A DNA stretch of 64,000 nt from Nonomuraea turcica (GCF_030718205.1 NZ_JAUZQF010000026.1:62001-126000); one strand, 5' to 3'. Positions 33,158-42,940 are shown, counted from the first letter of the stretch. Program-made: numbers and translations. Notes: generated from the sequence alone by a model not told the origin.

Positions 33158-33927
33158 GAGCCGCCTCCCCGTTCCTGCGCATCCAGCAGCTCGGCGAGGT
33201 CGGAGACCACGATGTCGGCGCCGTGCCGGCGCAACGCGTCCGCCTGCCCGGTCCGGTCGACGCCGACGACGCAGGCGAACCGGCCCGCGTGGCCGGCCGC
33301 CACCCCCGCCAGCGCGTCCTCGAACACCGCCGCCTGCGCAGGCGGCAGCCCCAGCGCCTCGGCCCCCGCCAGGTACATGTCCGGGGCCGGCTTGCCCGCC
33401 AGCCGCCGCTCCTGAGCCACCACACCGTCGATCCGCGCCTGAAAATACCCGTCGAGCCCGGCGGCCGACAGAACCCGCGCGGTGTTGGCGCTCGACGACA
33501 CCACCGCCGTGCGCAACCCCGCATCTCGTACGGCCAGCACATAACGGACTGAGCCGGGGAACGCTTCCACGCCGTCCCGGTCGATGACCTCCTGGACGAG
33601 GGCGTTCTTCCGGTTGCTCAACCCGTAGACAGTCATCGCATCCTGCGGATCGTCAGGCGACCCCTCCGGAAGGGTGATGCCCCGCGCGGTCAGGAAGCTT
33701 CTCGCCCCGTCCTGCCGCTTCTTCCCGTCGACGTACCGGTCGTAGTCGGTAACCGGGTCGAACGGCACGAAGGGGCTCCCCGTCCGCTCGGCCCACTTCC
33801 GCAGGAACTCATCGAACATCGACTTCCATGCCTTGGCGTGCACTGTCGCGGTGCGCGTCAGCACGCCGTCCATGTCGAACAGACATCCGCGCACTCCCTC
33901 AGGCAGCCCGAGCGTCGATGTGCCCAT
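33154..33927 (-). CDS. HAD-family beta-phosphoglucomutase-like protein
   Basis: A 257-residue HAD hydrolase of the beta-PGM subfamily. Nucleophile and acid Asp are in 'GCLFDMDGVLTRTATVHAKA'; motif II is 'TAVVSSSANTARVL'; motif III Lys is in 'LAGKPAPDMYLAGAEALGL'; motif IV is 'AVFEDALAGVAAG'. The helical cap (~25-95) is of beta-PGM type. It should isomerise beta-glucose-1-phosphate to glucose-6-phosphate. It lies between GH65 phosphorylase (overlapping) and G6PDH (six-base gap), the order expected for a phosphorolytic pathway. Confidence 0.9.
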   Translation of the reverse strand: MGTSTLGLPEGVRGCLFDMDGVLTRTATVHAKAWKSMFDEFLRKWAERTGSPFVPFDPVTDYDRYVDGKKRQDGARSFLTARGITLPEGSPDDPQDAMTVYGLSNRKNALVQEVIDRDGVEAFPGSVRYVLAVRDAGLRTAVVSSSANTARVLSAAGLDGYFQARIDGVVAQERRLAGKPAPDMYLAGAEALGLPPAQAAVFEDALAGVAAGHAGRFACVVGVDRTGQADALRRHGADIVVSDLAELLDAQERGGGS

Positions 33928-33933
33928 GCGTGC

Positions 33934-35337
33934 TCACCCCGGCTTCCCGGCCTGGCCGCCGAGCTCGCTGGTTGGCCTTCCGACGAGCCGGTCGGCGCCG
34001 GGCGGGCCCCAGGTCCCCGGCTCGTACGGCTCCGGCGCGGTTTTGTCGAGGACGGGATCGACGATGCGCCAGGCCTCTTCCACGGTGTCCTGGCGGGCGA
34101 AGTGACGCAGCTCCCCGGCGAGCGCATCGGTCAGGATCCGCTCGTAGGCGCTTTCGGGCTGACCGAGCGCGGTGGCGAAGCTGACCGACATGGGCACCTC
34201 CCGGGTGGCGTTGGTCTCGCCCGGTTCCTTGGCCAGCAGATTGAGGTCGACGCCCGGGTCGGGATCCAGCCGGAACCGCACGATGTTCGGCCGTGGCCGC
34301 GCGGCCTGGGTGGGCAGGAAAAGCATCCGTGGCGGGCGGCGGAGCTCGACGTCGATCCGGGTGGCGGTCACCGCGAGCGCCTTGCCCGCCGTGATGACGA
34401 ACGGGACGTCCGCCCAGCGCCAGTTGTCGATCCACAGCCGCAGCGCGACGTAGGTCTCGGTGGTCGACCCGGCGGCCACCCCCGGCGTGTCGAGGTAGCC
34501 CATGTATTGGCCGCGCACGACGTCGCCCGGGTCCACGGTCCGGACCGCGCGCAACAGCCGGAGCTTCTCATCACGCTCCGCCTCCGTGCTGCCGTCCGCC
34601 GGCGCGTCCATGGCCAGGTAGGCCAGCACCTGGATCAGATGGTTCTGCACCACGTCACGCACGGCGCCGACCGCGTCGTAGAACGCCCCACGGTCGGCGA
34701 CGTCGAACGCCTCGGCCATGGTGATCCGCACCGCGGCGACGTGGGACCGGTTCCACACGGGCTCGAAGAGTCCGTTGGCGAAGCGGAACACCATGAGATT
34801 CTCGACGGCCTCCTTGCCGAGGAAGTGGTCGACACGCAGCAGCCGGTCCTCGGGAAAGTATCGGTGCAGTTCCGCGTTGAGCCGCCCGGCGGAGGCGAGA
34901 TCGGAGCCGAAGGGTTTCTCCACCACGAGGCGGCCTCGGGTGTTCAATCCCGCAGCGCCCAGCCCGCGGGCGATGGCCGTGAACAGAGACGGCGGCACGG
35001 CGAGGTAATGCACGCCGAATGCGGCGTCCCCCATCTTCCGTCCGAGTTCGGCGAATATGGCGGGCTCTGTCACATCGCCGGCGACCAGACCCAGCCTCTC
35101 GGTGAGCGAGCCGCACACACTCTCGTCCACGTCGCCGAACGCGGCCGCGACGCTGTCGTGGACGTGTCGCCGGAGCCAGGCCGGGTTGAGGTCGCCGCGG
35201 TCCACGCCGATGACCGGCACGTCCAGCACGCCACGGGCGGTCAAGCGGTACAAGGCCGGAATGAGCTTCTTCTTGGCGAGGTCGCCGGCGATGCCATAGA
35301 CCACCAGGGTCTGCCCCTGCTGTGCGTTCGTGTCCAC
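33934..35337 (-). CDS. zwf: Glucose-6-phosphate dehydrogenase
   Basis: A 467-residue enzyme from the GTG at 35337, behind a G-rich site; the upstream open frame lacks conserved sequence. The NADP-binding N-terminus reads 'VVYGIAGDLAKKKLIPALYR' (the usual GASGDLA with Ile-Ala variation), and the substrate motif 'RVDHFLGKEAVENLMVFRFA' is intact, including the catalytic His and Lys. It oxidises glucose-6-phosphate to 6-phosphogluconolactone, giving NADPH. It is the first gene of the operon with beta-PGM and GH65. No opcA or tal gene is next to it, so it is probably a secondary isozyme. Confidence 0.93.
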   Translation of the reverse strand: MDTNAQQGQTLVVYGIAGDLAKKKLIPALYRLTARGVLDVPVIGVDRGDLNPAWLRRHVHDSVAAAFGDVDESVCGSLTERLGLVAGDVTEPAIFAELGRKMGDAAFGVHYLAVPPSLFTAIARGLGAAGLNTRGRLVVEKPFGSDLASAGRLNAELHRYFPEDRLLRVDHFLGKEAVENLMVFRFANGLFEPVWNRSHVAAVRITMAEAFDVADRGAFYDAVGAVRDVVQNHLIQVLAYLAMDAPADGSTEAERDEKLRLLRAVRTVDPGDVVRGQYMGYLDTPGVAAGSTTETYVALRLWIDNWRWADVPFVITAGKALAVTATRIDVELRRPPRMLFLPTQAARPRPNIVRFRLDPDPGVDLNLLAKEPGETNATREVPMSVSFATALGQPESAYERILTDALAGELRHFARQDTVEEAWRIVDPVLDKTAPEPYEPGTWGPPGADRLVGRPTSELGGQAGKPG

Positions 35338-35484
35338 GGGCCCCCCAACCCCTGCGCTGCGCCGCGTCGACGCTTCAAGTGATGGGCGACACGGGCGCAG
35401 ACACGCCAAGACTCCTACGCCCATACCCAACGTGGCCATGACGTACCTGCTGCTCAGCGGTGTACCTCTCGCCCGGTGGGCCGA

Positions 35485-37005
35485 TCAGTCGTCATCATCC
35501 TCCTCACGCTCGGCGCCCAGACCGAAGCGGTTGAGGAACTGCGTGAGAGGGCCGTTGGCGAGCTTGCCTTCGCTCCTGGCCTCGGCCAGGTCCTTGCCGA
35601 GCTCCTGGATCTTCTCTCGAGCTTCCTGTGTCTTGCCTTCGACGACCTTCTTGGCCGCTTCGCGGATCTTTTCGTGCGCCTTATCGGCAAGTTCGTCGTC
35701 AATGCCGCCCTGCGCTTGCTGGGCGCTCACGGCCTGGTCGAGGGCGGCCAGCCAGGTCCGCGGATCCCGCGCGTCCGGCCGCGTCGGTGTGACCTTTGGG
35801 GACGGCGTCGGCCGTACGGACGCTCGAGTGGTCGAGCGGGTGGCCGTCGGCTGGGGCTGTTCCGACGCGCGGGCAGCGTCGGACGAAGCCGCTGATGGCG
35901 ATGGCTCCGCGGCGTGATCCTCCGACCCGGAGAACACGGTCACGGCACCCAGTGTGATGACCGCGATGACCGCGACGGCGGCGGCGACCTGGAGGAGCAG
36001 GCGCCGGCCATCCGCCGGCCCCGGCTGCGCGGCGGCGTTCAGGGCGCCAGGCGATGGGGCGTCGAAGAGGCGGGTATCGCCCGCCCTGGCGACACCGGGC
36101 GGGGGCACTGGTGTCACCCTCGTCGGCTGATGCGCGTGTCGTCCTCGGATGCGGGCCGCATGGGCAACGGCGGCAAAGCCTTGGCGTACCTGCTCGGCGC
36201 CGGCCGGGCGGTCGGCGGGATCCTTGGCGAGCATGGCCAGGACAAGTCGCTCCAGCTCGATCGGGATGTCCGGCCGGTGACTGCTCGGCGGGGCGGGTGA
36301 GTGGTGGACGTGCTGGTAGACCACCTCGGGGGGCGAGCCGGTGAAGGGTGGCCGGCCGCTCAGCAGCTCGTACGCCACGCAGCCCAGCGCGTACAGGTCG
36401 GTCGCGACCTCCCCGCCGGCGCCGTCGATCTGCTCGGGGGCCAGGTAGGCCGCGGTGCCCACGATGGTGCCGACCGTTGTCAACCGGGAGGCCTCGCTGG
36501 CCAGGTGGGCCAGCCCGAAGTCGACGATCTTCAAAGCGCCGGTGCCGGTCAAGTGGAGGTTGGCGGGTTTGATGTCACGATGGACCACTCCGACCTGGTG
36601 GGCGGCATCCAGCCCAGCAGCGGCCTGGCTGAGCAGATAGCACGCCTCTGCGACCGGTAGCGGGCCACGAGCAGCCAGCTCGGCGGCCAGATTGCGACCG
36701 GCGAGCAGTTCCATGACGAGGTAGCGCCGTCGCTCGTCGTGCCCGACGTCCAGCACCGTCACCACATTGGGGTGCGCGATCCGCGCCGCGGCTTTGGACT
36801 CGCGGGCGAACCGCTCGGCCGCGGCGATGCCTCCCGTCAAGGGATTCATGATCTTGACCGCGACTAGTACGTCCAGCCGCCGATCGTGACCGCGCCAGAC
36901 CTCCGCCATGCCGCCCCGGCCGATCAACTCGATTAACTCGTACCGCCCGGCAATCACTACGGGCTTCACGTCCGGCATGTCCGCACCAATCAGGTTACTC
37001 TCCAC
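35485..37005 (-). CDS. Membrane Ser/Thr protein kinase (PknB-like, without PASTA)
   Basis: A 506-residue Hanks-type kinase. The Gly loop 'ELIGRGGMAEVWRG' sits near residue 30, VAIK-like 'LVAVKIM' near 48, 'GVVHRDIKPANLHL' (HRD) near 140, 'KIVDFGLAHLAS' (DFG) near 160 and 'GTAAYLAPEQIDG' (APE) near 183. A single membrane helix (~335-357, 'LLLQVAAAVAVIAVITLGAV') is followed by a Ser/Thr/Pro linker and a charged helical extracellular tail ('KIREAAKKVVEGKTQEAREK') instead of PASTA repeats. The start is GTG 37005 or ATG 36978. It lies 147 bases upstream of the G6PDH gene, so co-transcription is possible. Confidence 0.9.
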   Translation of the reverse strand: MESNLIGADMPDVKPVVIAGRYELIELIGRGGMAEVWRGHDRRLDVLVAVKIMNPLTGGIAAAERFARESKAAARIAHPNVVTVLDVGHDERRRYLVMELLAGRNLAAELAARGPLPVAEACYLLSQAAAGLDAAHQVGVVHRDIKPANLHLTGTGALKIVDFGLAHLASEASRLTTVGTIVGTAAYLAPEQIDGAGGEVATDLYALGCVAYELLSGRPPFTGSPPEVVYQHVHHSPAPPSSHRPDIPIELERLVLAMLAKDPADRPAGAEQVRQGFAAVAHAARIRGRHAHQPTRVTPVPPPGVARAGDTRLFDAPSPGALNAAAQPGPADGRRLLLQVAAAVAVIAVITLGAVTVFSGSEDHAAEPSPSAASSDAARASEQPQPTATRSTTRASVRPTPSPKVTPTRPDARDPRTWLAALDQAVSAQQAQGGIDDELADKAHEKIREAAKKVVEGKTQEAREKIQELGKDLAEARSEGKLANGPLTQFLNRFGLGAEREEDDDD

Positions 37006-37058
37006 AACTGCGGCCTAACCTTACGGGTACGCCTGCCCATGCCGAGTCGGCCGATGCG

Positions 37059-38429
37059 TCACTGACCGGCCGGGAGCTGCTCCCGGGCAGGAAGCCGGGG
37101 GTGGGCGGGGACGCCGCTGGGACGCGGCCGGAGCACCCGGGCCAGGATGCCGGGCGACAACAGGCGCTGTGGCGGGGCCTGCAGGTTGGCGACGCTCAGG
37201 AAGGCGTGCCCGACCGCCGGGTCCGCCTCCGCGGCCACGTGGAGGCGTGAGATGTAGCGGTTGAGCAGCTTCACACGCAGAGGACGTGGAGCCTCGACGG
37301 ACGGGAACCGCAGATCACCACCGACCGACAGGTCCCAGGGCACGTCGATGATCCGCGCGGCCCGCTCGAAGAAGCGGCGGGCCAGGCCGTCGCGTCGGCC
37401 GTCCTGCAAGGACTCACGCAGGGCGACGGCCTCGCAGGCGGCCACCGTCATGCCCTGCCCGTAGCTGGGATTGAACTGGCACAGGGCATCACCGAACACC
37501 ACATAGCCCTCGGGGAACCGGCTCAGCTGTTCGTAGCGGCGCCGAATGCTCACGGGGATGCGCATCCGCCGCGGCTCCCCCAGCGGTTCCAGACGCTCCA
37601 GGAGGCGGTGTAGATCGGGGACCGGGAGCCGGGCGGCGAACCCGTGGTATCCGTCAGAGTCGATGGGCGGGACGTCGTCGCCCATGCCGAACAGGGTGAC
37701 GAGCCAGCGGTCTCCCTCCCCGCTGAGGGCGACGCCGCCCCTCGGGACCGAGGTACTGTGCCCCACGACCATGGCGACGAAGTCGGCGTCGCCGGGCCGG
37801 CGCCGGTACTCACGCGAAACGTACTGCAGCCGGGAGTCGACACGTTCCTCCGGTGCGGGCTCGTATCCCAGTCGGCGCAGCCACTCCGCACCCCGGTTTC
37901 CCCGGCCCACGGCGTTCACCACGACATCGGCGGCCATGTCCTCGGGCTGGAGCCCCGGACGCTGCAGACGTACTCCGGTGACGGCGCCATCCCCGCCGGC
38001 GATCGGCTCGACCACCTCGCAGCGCTCGTGGATCGCCACGCCGGGAAGATCCGCCACCCGGGACCGCAGATACCGTTCGAGTTCGGGCCGGCTGACCGTC
38101 AGGCCGCGCAGTCGCGAGGGCGCGGGGTGCAGCAGCCGGCCGTCGTTGTACCAGCGGACGTCGTCCTGGATGTCGCAGGTGGTGGCGCCCGCGGCGACCA
38201 GGTCCGCGGTCAGCCCGGGGAACAGGTCCTCGAGGATCTCGCAGCCCCGGGACAACATCCCGTGCGCGTGATGCCCCTGCGGCACGCCTCGCCGGGCGAC
38301 TCCTTCGGCGGGCAACGCGTCACGGTCGATCACCGTGACCCGCTCGAACGTCTCACTGAGCACCCGGGCCACCAGGAGCCCGCCGATCCCCGCACCCGCG
38401 ACGACGGCGTGTCCGATTCGCTTGATCAT
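37059..38429 (-). CDS. FAD-dependent monooxygenase/oxidoreductase
   Basis: A 456-residue flavoprotein of the PHBH-like class A group. Its N-terminus is 'HAVVAGAGIGGLLVARVLSE' (GxGxxG) with 'RVTVIDRDALP' closing the ADP-binding fold; a second FAD motif is 'VVFGDALCQFNPSYGQGM'. 'RGVPQGHHAHGMLSRGCEIL' is typical of the actinobacterial FAD-binding protein group often found in secondary metabolism. Start ATG with GAGGTG. It lies between the Ser/Thr kinase and the second AfsR-type gene, on the same strand. The substrate is unknown. Confidence 0.85.
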   Translation of the reverse strand: MIKRIGHAVVAGAGIGGLLVARVLSETFERVTVIDRDALPAEGVARRGVPQGHHAHGMLSRGCEILEDLFPGLTADLVAAGATTCDIQDDVRWYNDGRLLHPAPSRLRGLTVSRPELERYLRSRVADLPGVAIHERCEVVEPIAGGDGAVTGVRLQRPGLQPEDMAADVVVNAVGRGNRGAEWLRRLGYEPAPEERVDSRLQYVSREYRRRPGDADFVAMVVGHSTSVPRGGVALSGEGDRWLVTLFGMGDDVPPIDSDGYHGFAARLPVPDLHRLLERLEPLGEPRRMRIPVSIRRRYEQLSRFPEGYVVFGDALCQFNPSYGQGMTVAACEAVALRESLQDGRRDGLARRFFERAARIIDVPWDLSVGGDLRFPSVEAPRPLRVKLLNRYISRLHVAAEADPAVGHAFLSVANLQAPPQRLLSPGILARVLRPRPSGVPAHPRLPAREQLPAGQ

Positions 38430-38588
38430 GGTTCACCTCGTTGTCCGGCCGCCCGGACCGGGCGGCGCCGCGTTCACCACAACGAGAGTGGGCCGGCCTG
38501 CTTCAGGGCCGCTGGGAACGGGCTTCCCCAGCGACTTCCCAGGCTTCTAGCGCCCCGGCCGATGGCGGGGGCGGCTGCGATCAGCGGA

Positions 38589-41426
38589 TCATTGTCCAGC
38601 GATCAACGAGCTGAGCAGGGCGCTCGCATCCTGCCGAGACATGGCGCGCCCGCGGGCCGCATGGCGTTCGTACTCCTCCGGCGCAAGCGCCCCGCGAACG
38701 GCGGCGGCCTCGCGCGGCCCGTCCAACGGGTCCATCAGCTCCGGGGAGACGCCGGCTCGCTTGCCGATGGCCTCCACGGCCCCCATCAGCACCGCCGCGT
38801 GCTCGGCCCGGCCGGTCAGCGCGAGGGCGCGGGCCGCGCTGTGCACCGTCACCAGCCAGAAGGAGATGTCTCCGTAACGGTCCATCGTGGCCAGGATGTC
38901 CGCCGCGATGGCCAGTGCCCGAGCGCCGTCCCCGCGGTCCGAGGCCGTCTTCATGTCGCACCAGGCCGCCCCGTCCGCGGCCCAGTCGTGGCCACTGGCG
39001 CGAGCGGCGTCGATGGCCTCACGAAAGACCCCGTCGGCGCCCGGCAGATCCCCCAGCACCCGCAGGGCCATGCCCCGGACCATGAGCGTTTCGGCCTCCA
39101 GCCAGTCCAGAGTGCTGCGCCGGGCCAGCTCGACGGCCTCGCGGGTGAGGGCCTCGGCGTCAAGCGCCACCCCGGCCAGCAGGCCCAGGTAGGCGGCGTA
39201 GGCGGCCGCGCCCGCCTCCGTCACCGGGTCGCCGGCCCGGCGGGCCTCCTCGATCGCCGAACAGGCCGCCTGGTACGCCTGCGGCGGCTGTCCGGCCAGG
39301 TAGTGCAGCCCCGTGAGCGCGTACCAGGCACGCGCCCGGATGTCCGCACCGGCTCGCGGGGCCGCCGCGAACGCCTCGGACAGCCAGGCGAGGCCCTCCC
39401 CGACATGCCCCATGCGGAACCAGAACCAGAACAGCGCGCCGCTCAGCCGGAGCGCGTACTCGCCGTCACCCGCCGCCAGCGACGAGGCGAACGCGGCCCG
39501 GAACTCCGCCTGATCGCGGCTCAGCCCGCTCAGCAACGCCGCTCCCTGCGGGCCGCGGAGATGACGATCGGCGTTCTCAGCCCTGGCCAGGGCCCAGGCG
39601 CGGTGGCGTTCCTGTGCCTGGGCCGTCTCGTCCGGGGAGAGCGCGGCCATGGCGTACTGGCGCAGGGTCTCCAGCATCCGGTAGCGGCGTGGCGCCGTGC
39701 CGGGCTGGGCGGTGACCAGCGATTTGCGGACCAACGCCGACAGCGGCGGCAGGACGGGATCGACTCCTCCGACCGCGGCGGCGGCCTCCAGGTCGAAACC
39801 GGCTTCGAACACGGCGAGCCGGTGGAAGAGCCGGCGCTCCTCCGGCTGCAGCAATTGGTCGCTCCAGGCGACCGTGGCCAGGAGAGTGCGATGGCGGTCC
39901 GGCCGTCCGACTGATCCGTCCACCAACAGGGTGAAGCGATCCTCCGCGGCATCGGCGATCTGGGCGACGGACAGCGCCCGGCTTTGCGCGGCGGCGAGTT
40001 CGATGGCCAACGGGATGCCGTCGAGCCGCGCGCACAGGGCGGCGATCCTTTCCCTGTCGCCCGGCTCGGCCACCCAGCCGGGCGAGACGGCCGCCGCACG
40101 GCGCACGAACAGGTCCGCGGCCTCCGTGGCGGCGTCCAGGGGCGGTACTTCGTAGACCGTTTCGCCCGAGATGCCCAGGGGTTCGCGGCTGGTGCACAGC
40201 ATCCGTACGGTGCCGCAGCGGGTCAGCAGGGTGTGGACGAGCATGGCGGCGGGGACCAGCAGATGCTCGCAGTTGTCCAGGACGATCAGCATGTCGCGGC
40301 CGGCGATCATCCCGGCCAGCTGATCGGGAGATGCCGCGGTAGGCAGCCCTAGGGCGGCGGCCATGGTCGCGGTGAGCAGTTCGGGTGCGTGCAGACCGGC
40401 GATCTCCACGAGCCAGGGCCCGTCGGCGTCAGTACGGGCGCGTGCGACTTCCAAGGCCAGGCGCGTCTTGCCGACGCCGCCCGGGCCGGTGAGCGTGACC
40501 AGCCGGTGCCCGTCCAGCAGAGCTGCGACGGCCGCGAGGTCACCGTCGCGGCCGACGAAGCTGGACAGCGTGAACGGCAGATTGCCCGAGTGCGGTGCCG
40601 GAGCCGCGGCCGGTGGGTACGACATGCGGCTGGGCTCAGCGGGCTCCGGGGCCAGCCGCGGGTCCTGGGCGAGTACGGCCGCCTCCAGCTCGCGCAGGCC
40701 GCGTCCCGGGTCGATGCCCAGTTCGTCGGCCAGTTTCCTGCGTACGGCTCGCAGGGTGGCGAGCGCGTCGGCCTGCCGTCCCGACCGGTATAAGGCGAGG
40801 ACCAGTAACTCCCAGCCTCGCTCCCGCAGCGGCTGCTCGGCGATCAGTGCCTCCAGCTCGCCCACGGCAGCGGCGTGCTGCCCGGATGCGATGACGGCGG
40901 CCAGTCTGTCCTCGCAGACCGTGGCCCGCAGGTCCTCCAGCCGGGTCGCGTCGGGCACCGCGAAGGCCGCCGGGCCGAAGTCGGCATAGGCCGGGCCCCG
41001 CCACAGCGCGAGCGCCTGTCCGAGCAGGTCCGCGGCGAGTTCAGGGTCGCCGCCCTCCAGCGCGCGCCGGCCGCGAGCGGCCAGATCGGTGAAACGCTCG
41101 GCGTCCACCGCGGCGGGTGCCGCCCGAAGGGCGTATCCGGGTCCCTCGCGTACCAGCAGGCGGGCCGGAGCGCCGGGCGGCCTTTCCGGCTCCAGCGTCT
41201 TGCGCAGATCGGCCACGTACCCATGGAGTGTCGTCAGGGAGGGAAGTCGCGTGCCTTCCCACACTTCGGAGAGAATCCGCTCTGCCGAGACGCTCCTGCC
41301 CCGCGCGATCAGCAGCAGCGCCAGCACGGCCCGCTGACGCGGGCCGCCGAGCCCTGCGGGGCGACCGCTGACCTCGGCCCGGAGCGGCCCCAGAACGCCG
41401 AACCTCACGTCCTCGGTCACGCTCAC
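38589..41426 (-). CDS. AfsR/SARP-family transcriptional regulator (second copy)
   Basis: A 945-residue paralogue of the 2256-5138 regulator, with the same order. The winged helix is at ~8-95 ('LGGPRQRAVLALLLIARG', 'LHGYVADLRKTLEPE') and the BTAD at ~100-245 ('LALYRSGRQADALATLRAV'). Next are Walker A 'GPGGVGKTRLALEVA' near residue 312, Walker B 'MLIVLDNCEHLL' and 'LDGIPLAIELAAAQSRAL', then a ~350-residue helical C-terminus. The GTG start follows GGGAGGT. The FAD monooxygenase gene lies downstream, 159 bases on, and may be a target. The shared plan suggests duplication or family expansion within this genome. Confidence 0.93.
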   Translation of the reverse strand: MSVTEDVRFGVLGPLRAEVSGRPAGLGGPRQRAVLALLLIARGRSVSAERILSEVWEGTRLPSLTTLHGYVADLRKTLEPERPPGAPARLLVREGPGYALRAAPAAVDAERFTDLAARGRRALEGGDPELAADLLGQALALWRGPAYADFGPAAFAVPDATRLEDLRATVCEDRLAAVIASGQHAAAVGELEALIAEQPLRERGWELLVLALYRSGRQADALATLRAVRRKLADELGIDPGRGLRELEAAVLAQDPRLAPEPAEPSRMSYPPAAAPAPHSGNLPFTLSSFVGRDGDLAAVAALLDGHRLVTLTGPGGVGKTRLALEVARARTDADGPWLVEIAGLHAPELLTATMAAALGLPTAASPDQLAGMIAGRDMLIVLDNCEHLLVPAAMLVHTLLTRCGTVRMLCTSREPLGISGETVYEVPPLDAATEAADLFVRRAAAVSPGWVAEPGDRERIAALCARLDGIPLAIELAAAQSRALSVAQIADAAEDRFTLLVDGSVGRPDRHRTLLATVAWSDQLLQPEERRLFHRLAVFEAGFDLEAAAAVGGVDPVLPPLSALVRKSLVTAQPGTAPRRYRMLETLRQYAMAALSPDETAQAQERHRAWALARAENADRHLRGPQGAALLSGLSRDQAEFRAAFASSLAAGDGEYALRLSGALFWFWFRMGHVGEGLAWLSEAFAAAPRAGADIRARAWYALTGLHYLAGQPPQAYQAACSAIEEARRAGDPVTEAGAAAYAAYLGLLAGVALDAEALTREAVELARRSTLDWLEAETLMVRGMALRVLGDLPGADGVFREAIDAARASGHDWAADGAAWCDMKTASDRGDGARALAIAADILATMDRYGDISFWLVTVHSAARALALTGRAEHAAVLMGAVEAIGKRAGVSPELMDPLDGPREAAAVRGALAPEEYERHAARGRAMSRQDASALLSSLIAGQ

Positions 41427-41518
41427 CAGCAGACCTCCCGCCGTCCTGCACGCGCTGTGAGAATATCCGAATCATCCACATATTCGAAGAAGTACACGCG
41501 GCCCACAGCCCGGCAGAT

Positions 41519-42940
41519 CTACCGGTCCACCAGCTGCCCGTTCCCACCGACGTCGTCATGCTCGAACGAGTTGGTGTACGCGTCGCCGGAAGGGCTGTGA
41601 ACCCGGTCAACGAGCGGGAGCCGCAGCGCGAACCTGGCTCCCCGTGGTGAGTCCTCGACCTCCAGGCTGCCGTTGTGGGCGCGGGCGATGTCACGGGAGA
41701 TGGCCAGGCCGAGCCCGCTTCCGCCGGGATCCCGGCTGCGGCTGTCGTCCAGGCGGACGAAGCGTTCGAAGATGCGCTCCCGATCGGCAGGGGCGACGCC
41801 CGGGCCGTCGTCGGTCACCGCGACGACGGCTTCGTCCTCGTCCTGCTCGACGGTGACGCCGACCGCGGACTCGGCATGCCGCTGCGCGTTGGCCAGGAGG
41901 TTGTCCAATACCCGGATGAGCTGCATCCGATGCCCGCGGATCACGAGCCCGCGGGGTGCGCGGATGTCGGCCGGCACGCGGCCGGTTTTGACGTTCACCT
42001 CCGTGGCGACCAGCTCGCCCAGGTCGATGTGCTCCGGAGGGGTGGGTTCGGCGGCCCGCAGGCGGGCCAGCTGCAGCAGGTCGTCGACGATCGCCTCCAA
42101 CCGGTCCGTGGCCGACAATGCGGTGCGGATCGTCTCGTGCGGGTCGACGTCATCGGGGTACCGCGCCGCCTCCTCCAATTGCGCGCGCAGCCCGGTGATC
42201 GGATTTCGCAGCTCGTGTGAGGTGGTCGAGGCGAACCGGCGCTGCTGCTCCACCGCGCCCTCCAGGTGGGCGAGTGTCTGGTTGGCGGTGACGGCGAGCT
42301 GTGCGATCTCGTCCCGGCCCGGCGGAACGGGGACCCGCAGGCTCAGATCGCTGACCGTGATCTCCGATATCCGCGCCCGGATCGCCTCGACGGGACGCAG
42401 CGTACGCCCTACCAGCAGCCACGTCGTCCATGCCGCGACGGCGACGAGGAGGGCGATCCCCGTGCCGATGACGTATTCGAGGCGATGCGTGGACAGGACG
42501 TCGGGCTCGGGAAGGCCTGCGTAGACGACGCCGGCGTCCGGCGCCGGACTCAGCCGGATGGCCATCAGCATGAGGCAGTGGCCGCCCCAGGGACACTCGA
42601 TGTAGCGCTGGAACCGGTCATCCGGCGGCGGGCGGACCCGGCTGAGCGGAAGGGTGTCCGATGCCATCTTGCTGGACTCCACGACCCGCTGGTGGGCGTC
42701 GACGACCTGGATGAGCTCGACGTGGCCGGAGGCGGGGATCCGGTGCGGGACAACGCCGGTGCGGGCCGCCGCGCTCCATTGACTCGCCACCCGCTCGGCC
42801 TCGTTGAAGACCATCATTTGGACCTTGGCCCGGATCGCCAGGTCCAGCGTCGCGCCGAGCGCGGAAAGGACGATCAGCGAGAACACGCCCATGGCCAGCG
42901 CGTATCGCGCCCGGATGGAACTCTTCAGAGACCAGGTCAT
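41519..42940 (-). CDS. HAMP-domain sensor histidine kinase, orphan
   Basis: A 473-residue kinase. Membrane helices lie at ~14-36 and ~155-177 around a ~115-residue extracellular sensor. HAMP follows (~178-230, 'GRTLRPVEAIRARISEITVS'), then HisKA with phospho-acceptor His in 'FASTTSHELRNPITGLRAQL' near residue 242 and an HATPase domain with N box 'RVLDNLLANAQRH', G1 'VTDDGPGVAP' and G2 'DPGGSGLGLAIS'. The C-terminal ~25 residues after the ATPase are an unusual polar tail. No response-regulator gene is adjacent, so its partner is elsewhere or was lost. Confidence 0.9.
   Translation of the reverse strand: MTWSLKSSIRARYALAMGVFSLIVLSALGATLDLAIRAKVQMMVFNEAERVASQWSAAARTGVVPHRIPASGHVELIQVVDAHQRVVESSKMASDTLPLSRVRPPPDDRFQRYIECPWGGHCLMLMAIRLSPAPDAGVVYAGLPEPDVLSTHRLEYVIGTGIALLVAVAAWTTWLLVGRTLRPVEAIRARISEITVSDLSLRVPVPPGRDEIAQLAVTANQTLAHLEGAVEQQRRFASTTSHELRNPITGLRAQLEEAARYPDDVDPHETIRTALSATDRLEAIVDDLLQLARLRAAEPTPPEHIDLGELVATEVNVKTGRVPADIRAPRGLVIRGHRMQLIRVLDNLLANAQRHAESAVGVTVEQDEDEAVVAVTDDGPGVAPADRERIFERFVRLDDSRSRDPGGSGLGLAISRDIARAHNGSLEVEDSPRGARFALRLPLVDRVHSPSGDAYTNSFEHDDVGGNGQLVDR

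Noticed and set aside
31352..33415. 687-codon plus-strand open frame opposite GH65 and beta-PGM
   Set aside because: It is a shadow frame; the minus-strand genes have catalytic motifs and operon-type overlaps.
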